64,000 nt of DNA from Chitinophagales bacterium (GTDB lineage: Bacteria > Bacteroidota > Bacteroidia > Chitinophagales > UBA2359): contig JAHDFD010000020.1 in NCBI GenBank assembly GCA_020628375.1, forward strand, positions 1 through 64,000. Direction: 5' to 3'. Position 1 is the stretch's first letter; each line of letters begins with the position of its first letter. The position numbers and the translations under genes are program-made. The notes under the pieces are model-generated. The model made no database searches and was not told where the DNA came from. It was given only the letters and a program-made list of their open reading frames with translations. This document shows positions 1-9,800 of the stretch, piece by piece.

Positions 1-55
1 ATAATGCTTCTCGTTTTCTTAATTATACTAATTCAAAAGTTACCGAACTATTGAC

Positions 56-1216
56 ATAGATAAACCCTTAAAACAACACAACCTCATACAAACCATTTCG
101 AGAGTAAACCGAAAATTTGAAGGGAAAAACAAAGGCTTGATAGTAGATTATTTTGGTATTAAACGACACATGAACCTTGCCTTAGCCAAGTACAGCAAAG
201 GCGAAGAACAAAACTTTGAAGATATTGCTCAATCCTTGGTAGTGGTAAAAGATCAGTTGGACTTACTGAAAAAGATATACCACAAATTTGATGATAGTAA
301 ATATTTCAATGGCACACCATTAGAGCAACTCAACACCCTGAACAGAGCCGTTGAATTTATCCAACAAACAAAGAAGTTAGAAGGGCGATTTATGAGTATC
401 GTAAAGCGTTTAAAAGCTGCTTATGATATTTGTTCGGGAAGTGAACAGCTAAGTCAAAATGAACGAGATTATATTTATTTTTACTTCGCCATTCGCTCTA
501 TTGTTTTCAAGCTAACCAAAGGCGATGCACCTGATATCGCACAGATGAACGCAAGGGTAAAAGAGTTAATAGAGAACGCCCTACAAAGCGAAGGCATAGA
601 AGAAATTATCAAAGTAGGAGAGCATGAAGCAACAGAGCAAGATATTTTCGATGAAGATTACATTTCCAAAATCAATAAAATAAAACTGCCCAATACCAAA
701 ATAAAACTACTGCAACAATTACTGGCAAAAGCCGTTGGCGAACTACGAAAAGTGAATAAAGCCAAGGGGGTAGATTTCAGTAAGAAAATGCAAGCTTTAG
801 TAGAACGTTATAATGAACGAAAAGAGAATGATATTTTGGTTGGCGATGTGTTAGATGATTTTGCAGAGGAAATTACCAATATGATCTGGGAGGTGCAAAA
901 AGAGTTTTCAGCAGGTGATGATATAGGCATTACCTTCGAAGAAAAAGCGTTTTACGACATACTGTTACTCCTCTGCCAAAAGTATGATTTTACCTACCCA
1001 GAAGAAAAACTGATAGCCTTATCACAAGCCGTCAAAAACTTAGTAGATGAACAAGCACGTTTCCCCGATTGGAACAAACGAGAGGATATAAAAGCAACGC
1101 TAAAAGTAGAGCTGATAATGCTATTAGATGAACATAAATATCCACCTGTTGAACGCGATGAGGTGTACCAAGATATTTTTGAGCAGGCGGAGAATTATAA
1201 GAAGAATCGTAAGTAA
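56..1216 (+). pseudogene. hsdR: Type I restriction enzyme R subunit, C-terminal remnant
   Basis: HsdR is the ATP-driven translocase and nuclease subunit of type I restriction systems. Only the end of the protein is present. The frame opens around position 56 with DKPLKQHNL followed by QTISRVNRKF, the Q..xRxxR helicase motif VI region, and then a long, charged helical C-terminal domain of the EcoEI/DUF3387 type that binds the methylase. Full HsdR proteins are about 800-1100 residues, so the nuclease and most of the helicase are missing. Upstream, this frame hits a stop at 29-31, and positions 3-58 read in another frame as a short peptide unlike HsdR, so a deletion or rearrangement junction lies near 50. 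A TTG at 137 could start a 359-residue fragment, but that is unlikely to be functional. The methylase gene at the other end of the window is a separate, live-looking locus. Confidence 0.8.
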
Positions 1217-1218
1217 AT

Positions 1219-1509
1219 ATGAATAAGAGAAGTGCAACAGCTACAATAAAAGGATATGTGTATCAGTTCGATATGACTATCAAGACTATTTTAAATTCAA
1301 ATAATGATGAAATTATCACAATAGAAAATATTGAGGATATAGATGTTAATACTCCAAATCAGACTACTGCTATTCAATGTAAATATTATGAAGGAACAAC
1401 ATATAATCATTCGCAAGTAAAAAAATCAATGGAAAGATGCAGATTTAGAGTGAGTGAAAACACAATGGTTTTCATAGAACCCAGCAGACGACTCAAAACC
1501 GCCTGCTGA
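1219..1509 (+). pseudogene. Truncated DUF4297-like nuclease domain
   Basis: The first 60 residues resemble the N-terminal nuclease domain of the DUF4297/Cap4 type found in anti-phage genes: a GYVYQFD start, an acidic strand (IENIEDID, about 36-42) and a Q-x-K motif (QCKYY, 53-57), which together fit a PD-(D/E)xK-like active site. Family members have several hundred residues with an effector or ATPase domain behind the nuclease. Here similarity stops near residue 70 and a TGA ends the frame at 96 residues. It starts 2 bases after the hsdR remnant, as in a defence operon. I infer a broken defence gene that is probably inactive. The family assignment rests on the motif pattern only. Confidence 0.45.
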
Positions 1510-1512
1510 ATA

Positions 1513-1641
1513 AAAAAGAGAACCTACGGTGAATTAAGTTCAGAAAATTTAGTAGGTTCAGAATACAAATCACGTTCAATCGGAAGGTTCAATACTCCTC
1601 GAACCGTTCGTAAATTTTTGAGAGAGAAAGTTCCCCATTAA
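1513..1641 (+). pseudogene. Unidentified coding remnant after the DUF4297 fragment
   Basis: After the TGA at 1507-1509 the same frame stays open for 42 codons to a TAA at 1639-1641, with a coding-like composition (YGELSSENLVG, RFNTPRTVRKFLREK). It could be the tail of another gene brought in by deletion, or of the same gene after loss of its middle. I do not recognise the family. Confidence 0.25.
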
Positions 1642-1738
1642 AGAAAAGCACCTACAACCTTACTGTAAAAAACGCCAATTTATTTTTGTGTTCCTTAATT
1701 TACGTTTATTCATGTAAATATTAATGACATAGCCCTAA

Positions 1739-1948
1739 AACGAGATCGAAGCACTCACCGAAAACGAAGACAATCTATCTTCCACTGACCTTAAAACCTT
1801 AGAAAAACTACGTGAGGTATAGATCGAGCACCAAGATTATAATGAAACATTCAACCTCTTTATCAACCAGCAAATAGCCTTTGATCTGGGTGATAGTGTG
1901 ACGGTAAACTTTGCTAAGTTTGAAGGAGTAGTTGTTATGATGAAATAG
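1739..1948 (+). pseudogene. Decayed C-terminal tail of a DNA methyltransferase (PglX/type I-like)
   Basis: One frame reads EIEALTENEDNL, then LKTLEKLREV, a TAG at 1820-1822, and continues with FINQQIAFDLGDSVTVNFAKFEG to a TAG at 1946-1948. The ending 'DL.D.V.VN..KF' resembles the C-terminus of BREX PglX and related adenine methyltransferases (usual form DLDDGVKVNY.KFG). The in-frame stop and the missing catalytic part mark it as a relic. With the two preceding fragments it shows that this was once a fuller defence locus. The exact family is uncertain because only 70 codons remain. Confidence 0.4.
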
Positions 1949-2151
1949 TACCCATTTTAGAGATGGGTAGATATTGAGGAGATGGTTATATTATATTGGA
2001 GACTTTATATAAAACGTCTATACTTTTATACTGGTAACACAACTATTGAAATATTATATATAACATTCATACATTGCCTGTTTACATAAATACATAGAAT
2101 GGTTTGTAGGATACTTAGTTCTATAAAAGTCAATAATCACCTTTAAACCAC

Positions 2152-2159
2152 TATATTTG
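2152..2159 (+). promoter_or_regulatory. Bacteroidota -7 box upstream of hipB
   Basis: TATATTTG matches the Bacteroidota -7 consensus TAnnTTTG exactly and sits 38 bases before the TTG at 2198 and 71 before the ATG at 2231. No good -33 TTG element is seen at 19-21 bases spacing, so confidence is moderate. Confidence 0.4.
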
Positions 2160-2230
2160 TATGAATAATCATTCACTAACTTAATAAAACAATAAAATTG
2201 AATGAAAAACCATACATAGCGTATCATTCG

Positions 2231-2557
2231 ATGACTGATAAAGCCCTGAGCAAGCTTATTGGAAAATTTGTAAAACACCATAGACTACAACAAAATAAAA
2301 CCCAAAATGTAATAGCCACCGAAGCAGGTATAAGTCGTTCGACATTAAGTCTTTTAGAACGTGGTGAAAAAGTAAATCTAAGCACTTTAATTCAAGTATT
2401 GCGAATACTCGATTTACTTGATCTGATGGAAGTGTTTGAAGTAAATGAAACCATAAGCCCAATAGCCTATGCAAAGTTGAAAAAGAAACAGCGAAAGAAA
2501 GCTTCGCCACAACAAAAAAATATTGATAAGTCAAAAACAGAAGATATAGGGTGGTAG
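2231..2557 (+). CDS. hipB: XRE-family transcriptional regulator, HipB-like antitoxin
   Basis: A small helix-turn-helix repressor. From the ATG at 2231 the protein has about 108 residues. The XRE fold covers roughly residues 5-65, with the pattern IGKFVKHHRL, NKTQNVIATEAGISRSTLSLLERGE, then TLIQVLRILDLL. The tail is rich in Lys and Gln, as in HipB proteins of Bacteroidota. A TTG at 2198 gives 11 more residues; ATG is preferred, but either start lies downstream of the -7 box. It overlaps the next gene by 7 bases, so the two are co-translated, the standard antitoxin-first order. By family knowledge it should bind its own promoter and inhibit the HipA partner. It appears intact. Confidence 0.85.
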   Translation: MTDKALSKLIGKFVKHHRLQQNKTQNVIATEAGISRSTLSLLERGEKVNLSTLIQVLRILDLLDLMEVFEVNETISPIAYAKLKKKQRKKASPQQKNIDKSKTEDIGW

Positions 2558-3855
2558 ATGTAGCAGAAATATCAATTTGGGGAGAATTACTTGGAGCAGT
2601 AAGATGGGACCTTAATCAACAATTAGCTTACTTTGAATACGATTCTAGTTTTATTCAAAAAAAATGGGATGTTTCTCCAATAAAAATGCCTATTTCTGCA
2701 GGAAAAAAAATATATAGTTTTCCCAATCTAAGAAAAGATAGAAATGCTACAGAAGATACTTTTAAAGGTTTGCCAGGTTTATTAGCTGATGCTTTACCAG
2801 ACAAGTATGGTAACCAATTAATAAATATATGGTTAGCACAACAAGGCAGACCAGCCAATAGCATGAATCCGGTTGAACAATTGTGTTTTATTGGAAAACG
2901 AGGAATGGGTGCTTTAATATTCGAGCCTGCTCAGATCAAACAAGCTAAAAACACCATAGCCATAGAAATAAACAGCCTGATAAATATTGCAAAAAAAATG
3001 TTGGAAAAACGTAATTCTTTTTCTGCCAATTTAAAAAAATCAGAAGAAAAAGCAATGCAAGCTATATTAAAAATAGGTACATCGGCAGGAGGGGCAAGAC
3101 CTAAAGCTTTAATTGCCTACAATACTAAAACAGGCGAAATACGATCAGGACAAACCAAGGTTCCTAAAAATTTTGAGCACTGGTTATTAAAATTAGATGG
3201 AGTAAGTGGTGTCCAATTCGGAGAAAGTAGTGGTTGGGGTAGAGTAGAATATGCTTATTACTTAATGGCGATTGCTTGTGGTATAAATATGAGTGAATGT
3301 AAATTATTGGAAGAAAATGGCAGAGCTCATTTTATGACAAAACGCTTCGATAGAGACAATAACATAAAACATCATACGCAAACTTTATGTGGTTTACAAC
3401 ATTTTGATTTTAATGATATGTTTTCATTTAGCTATGAACAATTATTTCAAACAATGCGACAGTTAAGGCTTAGCTATCCCGAAGCAGAGCAAATGTTTCG
3501 TAGAATGGTATTTAATGTAATAGCGACTAACTTCGACGATCATACTAAAAACTTCTCATTCTTAATGAAGAAAAACAAAAACTGGGAACTTGCTCCAGCT
3601 TATGATATATGTTTTTCATATAATCCACAAAACCATTGGGTAAGTCAGCAAACACTGAGTATAAATGGGAAAAGATTAGGAATTACTAAAGCTGATATGC
3701 TTAAGATTGCAGAAGAAAACAATATAAAGAACCCACAAAAAATAATTAAAGAAATTAATTATACTGTGAAAAATTGGAAAACTTTTGCGTTTGAAGCCAA
3801 AATAGATAAAAGTCTTAGTTCAATGATTGACAAAAATCTTCAACTGTTTACTTAA
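2551..3855 (+). CDS. hipA: HipA-type serine/threonine kinase toxin
   Basis: A 434-residue HipA-family kinase, the usual length. HipA enzymes phosphorylate glutamyl-tRNA synthetase or other targets and slow growth, which produces persistence. Visible motifs: TSAGGARPKA (about 177-186, P-loop-like/autophosphorylation segment), HWLLKLDG (210-217), KRFDRD (264-269), the catalytic loop NFDDHTKN (327-334) and the metal-binding LAPAYDICFS (347-356). The N-terminal couple_hipA part (residues 5-125) is present and fused in the same chain. The GTG start at 2551 overlaps the hipB stop. All key residues are present, so the toxin should be active. The pair is the only clearly intact module in the left defence remnant and may act as an addiction module for a plasmid (inference). 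Confidence 0.9.
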   Translation: MVDVAEISIWGELLGAVRWDLNQQLAYFEYDSSFIQKKWDVSPIKMPISAGKKIYSFPNLRKDRNATEDTFKGLPGLLADALPDKYGNQLINIWLAQQGRPANSMNPVEQLCFIGKRGMGALIFEPAQIKQAKNTIAIEINSLINIAKKMLEKRNSFSANLKKSEEKAMQAILKIGTSAGGARPKALIAYNTKTGEIRSGQTKVPKNFEHWLLKLDGVSGVQFGESSGWGRVEYAYYLMAIACGINMSECKLLEENGRAHFMTKRFDRDNNIKHHTQTLCGLQHFDFNDMFSFSYEQLFQTMRQLRLSYPEAEQMFRRMVFNVIATNFDDHTKNFSFLMKKNKNWELAPAYDICFSYNPQNHWVSQQTLSINGKRLGITKADMLKIAEENNIKNPQKIIKEINYTVKNWKTFAFEAKIDKSLSSMIDKNLQLFT

Positions 3856-4152
3856 TGCAGATAATAGAAAAAAATAAAAACTTTTAAAACAAGATTCCTT
3901 AAAGTGAACTACTCCCCATTCTTTGGATCAAAAAGCTAAATTCTGAGAATTGGTATTTTCTGCCATTTCGCAGTTTTTAATTTTACAATTCGTTCAAAAA
4001 AACCTTTTAAAAGCCCAATTTTCGCTTTAATAAATTAAACGAGTTTCTTAAACCTGTGTTTCAAGGGTTGTAGGATTATAGTTTAGAAAATAATGAGGTT
4101 TATTTTAACGGTGGTTTTTATGAAATGCCATCAACACAACATTCAGCAAAAA
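3856..4152. other. Non-coding gap between convergent genes
   Basis: This space between hipA and the convergent exported-protein gene holds no coding frame I can support. Positions 3899-3913 carry a 15-base string (TTAAAGTGAACTACT) repeated exactly at 56793-56807, possibly a scar of an IS21-like end. The remainder is unremarkable AT-rich sequence up to the terminator. Confidence 0.5.
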
Positions 4153-4188
4153 AAAAGCCCTAATTTCAAAAATGAAAAAAGGGCTTTT
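4153..4188 (-). terminator. Intrinsic terminator for the exported-protein gene array
   Basis: A perfect 9-bp inverted repeat (AAAAGCCCT at 4153-4161, AGGGCTTTT at 4180-4188) with an 18-base loop. Read on the minus strand it is followed by a run of T residues, a classic rho-independent signal about 25 bases after the stop of the 4213-6837 gene. It may also slow transcription from hipA. Confidence 0.85.
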
Positions 4189-4212
4189 AACATCTAACTC
4201 CAATGTTTTGTA

Positions 4213-6837
4213 TTAATCAACAATAAAAGTCGCTTGCTTGGCAAGTTGACTACCACTAAGTTGTAAGTAATACAATCCACTTCCAAAACTTGAAACATCA
4301 ATAGTAGTGCTGTTATTTCCTAGTACACCATTTACAACATTCTGAACAATTAATTTACCAGAAATATCGTAAATACTAAGATCTAATAATTGATCAATTG
4401 TTAAATCAAACTGCACATTTACAAAATCAACAGCAGGATTAGGCATGATTGTTAAATCTGTGTTTTCAAGAGAAGTTCTATCTAAAGAAATGATATTAGA
4501 AGATGTACTAACACCAAAAATATCAATTGCATCAAGACGATAATACGTTGTTCCATTTTTAACATCATAGTCTGTTAGTTCATAAGAAGTTGGTGTACTG
4601 CTATTACCTTCGGCATTAACCACGCCAACATTTTCAAAGTGAACACCATCATAAGAACGCATCACATTGAAGTAATCGTTATCTATTTCAGTAGCTGTTT
4701 CCCAAAGTATTAAATTTTCAGCATTTAACATTCTTGCTTCAAATGAAAGTAATTCGATAGCTGTTTTCGTACATTCAACAGCATTCCCTAAAATTACTTC
4801 ACAATCAGTAGTATTATCAATTACGCTAATATAATAAGTTTCTCCATCAGTATAAGAACCAGAAATGAAACCTGCTTCGGTGTTACCACTAAGATCTTCA
4901 TAGTTACTACTTGGAGCAAAAGAATAGGCATAATTACCACTTCCACCTGAAACAGTTACCACTACTTGGTAGGTACCTTCTGAGTCATTACATTCAATTG
5001 TTGGAATTGCAATTAATTCACATTCTACAGGTTCTACAAAACAATCATCTGTAAGTGTTGCCATGTAACCATCGCAATTTGCTCCTGTAGCAATGGATAA
5101 ATCAACAATGGTATTATCAGTATATTCACCAAAAGTAAAAGTGTTTTCCTCACTGCTAACAATTGAAGGAATTGTGCCTTGATTATCGAGAACAAATAAT
5201 GTTGGTGCTGTACCTGATTGCTCAACAGTAATCATGATTGTGAAATTTCCATTTTCTAAACATTCTGTTGAAGTTGATATTATAGGTTCTTCACAGAAAG
5301 AGTCATCAAAATTATCGTCTAAATCATCACTATTGCTTACATATCCTTCTGGTTGTTCACAAGCCATAACCGAATTGTCAGGATCTCCTAATCCGTCATT
5401 ATCATTATCTGCATACCATGAAGCTTCAGGAGTTCCCTCACAATCGCAAGTACCTTCGGCTATGCCTGTTCCTTCACAAACACCACATTCATCTACCTGA
5501 GCATCACCGTTAATAACACCAGCACAATCGGTACAGGTTTCATTATCATTTGTTGGGTCATCATCACAAACACCACACTCGTCAACGGTACTACTTCCAC
5601 CTGCTACACCTGCACAATCTAATAAACTCCCCATACAAGAACAATCATCCTGAATTACATCGTTACTAGTAGCAGCATCGCCATCATCACAAGATGTACC
5701 TGGTTCTGGTCCATCTGCACACACATCTTCTGCATCGCAAGTACCGTCGGCATCGGCATCGGCAAATGTACCTGCACAAGAACAATCATCTTGTAATACA
5801 TCGTTGATGGTACAAGCATCGCCATCATCGCACGCTGAACCTACTGCTCCAATTGAGGCATCATTATCATCACAATCTTCAGCACAAACAGCTCCATCAT
5901 TATCAGCATCAATAGGCGTTCCAGCACAAGAACAGTCGGCTTGATATACATCGTTTTCAGTACAAGCATCACCATCATCACACGGTGTACCTTCATTAGC
6001 TGTTCCACCAACTACACCTTCACAATCTTGTGCAGAGCCAGCACAAGAACAATCTGCTTGTATTACATCATTAAAAGTAGCAGCATCACCATCATCACAA
6101 GCTGTACCTGGTTCTGGTGCATCGGCACAAATATCTTCTGCATCACAAGTACCATCAGCATCAGCATCGGCAAAAGTTCCGGCACAAGAACAGTCGGCTT
6201 GTATTACATCGTTTACTGTACAAGCATCGCCGTCATCGCAACTTTCACCTTCATCCGGATTATCAATTAAGCCTCCATTTCCATCACAAACATCACAACC
6301 TGATGCAAAAACACAAGAATTGTCATCGGCAGTTGCCTCTGGATTAAAGTTACAAGCTGTGTTGTCGGTACAGCCAGATACAAGACTTGATTCATAATTG
6401 TACATGATACCGTCTGCAAATCCGTACCCCGGAATTGGCGTTCCATTCAAACCAGCGTCCCAGCCTGTAACTGTGCCACCACCAAGTGGATTATCAATAA
6501 TTTCTCCTGTTGAAGCTACCCATAGACGAAGTGTAAAAGATTCTCCGGGATTAATTCCTTCATCAACATCCGTTGTAGTTGGATCATCACCATATACTAC
6601 TAGGTTACAAAATGCCTGACCTGCGTTTAAAATTAATTGAGTAGCTCCTGCACAATTGCCATCTTCATCAAAAGCAGCAACCCAATCAGCATCTGAAGCA
6701 GGGGAACCTTCATATTCTATTACAGCCACAACCGTTCCTGATGTATTGGTGGGCGTAAAGTTAAATTCGGCTGGTTGAGCCATTAAAAAATGAGTTGATG
6801 CAAATAGCATCAAAATTAAAATTGTTAAATTTTTCAT
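4213..6837 (-). CDS. Secreted Cys-rich repeat protein with T9SS type A sorting domain
   Basis: An 874-residue exported protein. A Sec signal peptide (about 1-20, ending MAQ) is followed by a 'YGDDP' domain at about 22-150 (DADWVAAFDEDGN ... GDDPTTTDVDEG). A Cys-rich region at about 155-520 has repeated GCTD...DDNSC, CDDGDACT.NDV.Q.DCSCAG and DADADGTCDAEDIC units of the TSP3/MopE-like kind, likely Ca-binding and disulfide-rich. Two Ig-like parts follow (about 520-700). The C-terminus (about 795-874) is a T9SS type A domain (IMPNPAVDFVNVQF, LSIYDISGKL, GLYYLQL). T9SS would carry it through the outer membrane and attach or release it. It is the last gene of the minus-strand array and lacks the twin GWNLIS module found in its upstream neighbours. 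It has no enzymatic motif, so an adhesive or structural role is inferred. Confidence 0.85.
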   Translation of the reverse strand: MKNLTILILMLFASTHFLMAQPAEFNFTPTNTSGTVVAVIEYEGSPASDADWVAAFDEDGNCAGATQLILNAGQAFCNLVVYGDDPTTTDVDEGINPGESFTLRLWVASTGEIIDNPLGGGTVTGWDAGLNGTPIPGYGFADGIMYNYESSLVSGCTDNTACNFNPEATADDNSCVFASGCDVCDGNGGLIDNPDEGESCDDGDACTVNDVIQADCSCAGTFADADADGTCDAEDICADAPEPGTACDDGDAATFNDVIQADCSCAGSAQDCEGVVGGTANEGTPCDDGDACTENDVYQADCSCAGTPIDADNDGAVCAEDCDDNDASIGAVGSACDDGDACTINDVLQDDCSCAGTFADADADGTCDAEDVCADGPEPGTSCDDGDAATSNDVIQDDCSCMGSLLDCAGVAGGSSTVDECGVCDDDPTNDNETCTDCAGVINGDAQVDECGVCEGTGIAEGTCDCEGTPEASWYADNDNDGLGDPDNSVMACEQPEGYVSNSDDLDDNFDDSFCEEPIISTSTECLENGNFTIMITVEQSGTAPTLFVLDNQGTIPSIVSSEENTFTFGEYTDNTIVDLSIATGANCDGYMATLTDDCFVEPVECELIAIPTIECNDSEGTYQVVVTVSGGSGNYAYSFAPSSNYEDLSGNTEAGFISGSYTDGETYYISVIDNTTDCEVILGNAVECTKTAIELLSFEARMLNAENLILWETATEIDNDYFNVMRSYDGVHFENVGVVNAEGNSSTPTSYELTDYDVKNGTTYYRLDAIDIFGVSTSSNIISLDRTSLENTDLTIMPNPAVDFVNVQFDLTIDQLLDLSIYDISGKLIVQNVVNGVLGNNSTTIDVSSFGSGLYYLQLSGSQLAKQATFIVD
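5620..6260 (-). repeat. Intragenic Cys-rich coding repeats
   Basis: Within the 4213-6837 gene the DNA repeats units encoding CDDGDACT, NDVIQADCSCAG and DADADGTCDAED, with copies matching closely at the base level (for example around 5640-5790 and 6040-6220). Such repeats can expand or shrink by slippage or recombination. Confidence 0.6.
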
Positions 6838-6886
6838 TGTAAAAATTTTAAGATATTAAAATATTTTGATTTATTAAATAATTATT

Positions 6887-9800
6887 TTATTGATTCACAA
6901 CTTTCAACCAATAACCCAAGCCATTTTCCATTTGTTGCAATGTATTTAAAAATGGAGGATCGTTGGGATTAAAAGTTAGGGTGCCATTATTGAAACCTGT
7001 TACATATTCTAAATCGCCATTGCTTATTAAATCGGAGAAGTAGCTTGTAGGTGCTTCTGAAGCATCTGGTATGAATGCCACTAAATTCCAACCATTGTTT
7101 AATTGCTTTCTGAACGTATCATCCAAACAAGTACCAGAAACTATCAAAACATCTGAACTTTGCACACGCACCCAATAGGCAGAACCATCTACTACATTAG
7201 AAAGCGTATTTAAAAATGGTGGATCGTTGGGATTGTAGGTTATTGTTCCGCCTTCAAATCCGGTTACATATTCCAGGTTGCCTGACTGTAAGCTACTAAA
7301 AACAACCGGGATACTTGAATCTGATGGAGATAAATCTAAACTGATAAGGTTCCATCCTTGATTTAAGTTGATTGTTTGTTCACACAATTGAACTAAAAGG
7401 AAATTATAAATATCATTTGAATTACTATAAGCTGCCATTGGCACTCCATTAGTGCTCTCCCATTGTGTAAACTCAAAAACCTGTCCGTTTACTGTGTAGT
7501 CATAATAGGCATTCTCAGAAGAATCATACAACTGAATTGTAAAATATTCTCCTGCATTCATTCCTTCATCAATTCCGGTAGTTGTAGGATCATCTCCATA
7601 AATCACCATATTTATATAAGCAATTCCACTATTGATCGTTAAGCTATCTATACCTACAATATTTCCATTGGAGTCGAAAGCTGCTAACCAATCTCCTGCT
7701 TCTGCAGGGATTCCTTCTACCTGAACTTGCCCTCTGAATATTCCAGACTGATTAGTAGCAATTACACTACCCCATGCGGTAGGCGGACAACTGACAGACT
7801 GAATTTCTACTAAAGAATTACAGTTTGTTGCATTAGATCTGATTATTGCTTTGTTTAAATATGAAACACCTACTAAGTCTGGAATAATACAACATTCAGA
7901 AAGAAGATCATTATCTTTAATTTCAACTAATCCAACAGATGAAATATTTCTTAAAGATGAAATATCGGTTAAGGTATCATTCTGAAAAACGGTTAAATCT
8001 CCATTTACACTAGTTAAATTATCAAGACCATTTAACGATGTTAAGGCTATGTTTGATGTGATATTAAGCTTACCAACTTGAGTAACATTTTCAAACCCCG
8101 ACAAGTCAGGTAATGAGAAATTGGCATATATAGATACATTATCTGAAATTTCTGTAACTAATGGCATTCCCTGTAAACTCAATAATGAATCTGACAAACT
8201 AACATGTAAAATTTCTACTTCCGTTAGGTTATCCAAACCGTTTAAACTTTTTAAGCCACTATTACTAATAATATTTAAATAATTCAATTTAGTTAATGAG
8301 CCCAATCCAGTCAAATCTTGTAATAAAGAGCAGTTATTTACATTTAATCTTCCTCCTACTGTTTGTAAGTTTGATAATCCTGTTAAATCTTCTAAAGCAT
8401 AAAGTAGGTCTAAGCTAATCTGACCATCTACTTGAGTTATATTATCTAAACCAGACAAACTAGTTAAGGCAGTACAGAATACCACAGTAAGTCCAGAACT
8501 TCCAACTCTATTAATTGTTGAAAGCCCTGATAAATCGACTACATCTGCTCCAGAAATTCTAAGTCCTTCTACATAGTTACATCCATTACTAACAAAAGCA
8601 TCGACAGCAGCCTGACCATTCAATATTACATTACCACAATTTTCATTGTTTAAAATGGTGCCACAACCGCCATTATTTTCGACTACAGCTGCACCTAAAG
8701 TAACATTAACAATATCATTAATATAAATACATGCAGCCAAATTATCGTTATTAATAATAGTGGTACCTCCTATTTCGGTAAGACTTGATAATCCTGACAT
8801 TGAAATTAGTCCATCGTTATTATCTACATTGAAAACACCTACTTTGCTTAAGGAAAATATTTGTAAATCAGAAATTGAATGGTTTCCACTAATTTTTAAT
8901 TCTCCTGCTATTTCAATCAATCCTCCAAAATTAAAATTTGTTATATTAGGATTATCTAAAATGTGAATATAGCCCCCAACATATTCAACATTAGAGAGTC
9001 CATTCAAATTTGTCAAGCCTGTATTGGATACAATGAAATATCCATCTATAGAATTCAAATTAGATAGGTTTGCTAAAGCGGTTAAATTAGTGCAGTCCTC
9101 AATTTTTAAATTTGTGATACTGCTAATGTTCTGAATTCCATTTAGGCTGCTTAAGTTTGCGTTATTTATTACATCCAATGTATTCAAAGTCGTAAACCCC
9201 TCTAATCCAACTAAACTAGTTAAAGCATCACAACCATTAATTCCTAAAGAAATAGAAACATTATCACCCAATTGAGTAAGCGGAGCTAATGAAAATAAAT
9301 CTGTAGCAGTTGCATTACTATACCCAATACTTAAACTGCCGGTTTCAACATTTGATAAGGGAGTAAAATCCGGAACATCAACAAATGAAGCCTCAAAGTT
9401 ATAGGCAACGGTCAAATTTGCTAAACCAGATATATCAGAAACAAGTCCTAATCTCATACTAAAAGGTGCGCAAGTGAAACTAGTAAATCCAGTTAAAGCA
9501 ACAGGAACTGAATAACTCTGAATTTCAAAACGTCCACCAACATATTCAAGTGCATTAAAACCTGAAATTTCTTCTAAAGATGTAATACCGACAAAGTCAA
9601 AATTGAAGTCTATTGATTCCAAACTATTGAAACCTGACACACTTGTCAAATTTTCACATAAGAAAAGAGCAAAACCATTTAAATTAGTAATATTATTAAA
9701 ACCATTAATTGATGTTAATGATGCACATTGATTAATAGTTATATTTTCAACAGTGTTCAAGTTGTAAATTCCTGAAAGATCTGACAATAACGGGCATTGA

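Noticed and set aside
1-58. Small coding fragment before the hsdR remnant
   Set aside because: It reads about 18 codons in another frame to a stop at about 57-59. Too short to identify; noted only as evidence for a junction.
2054-2534. Minus-strand frames opposite hipB
   Set aside because: They lie antisense to the clear XRE regulator and have low-complexity, Phe/Leu-rich composition typical of shadows.
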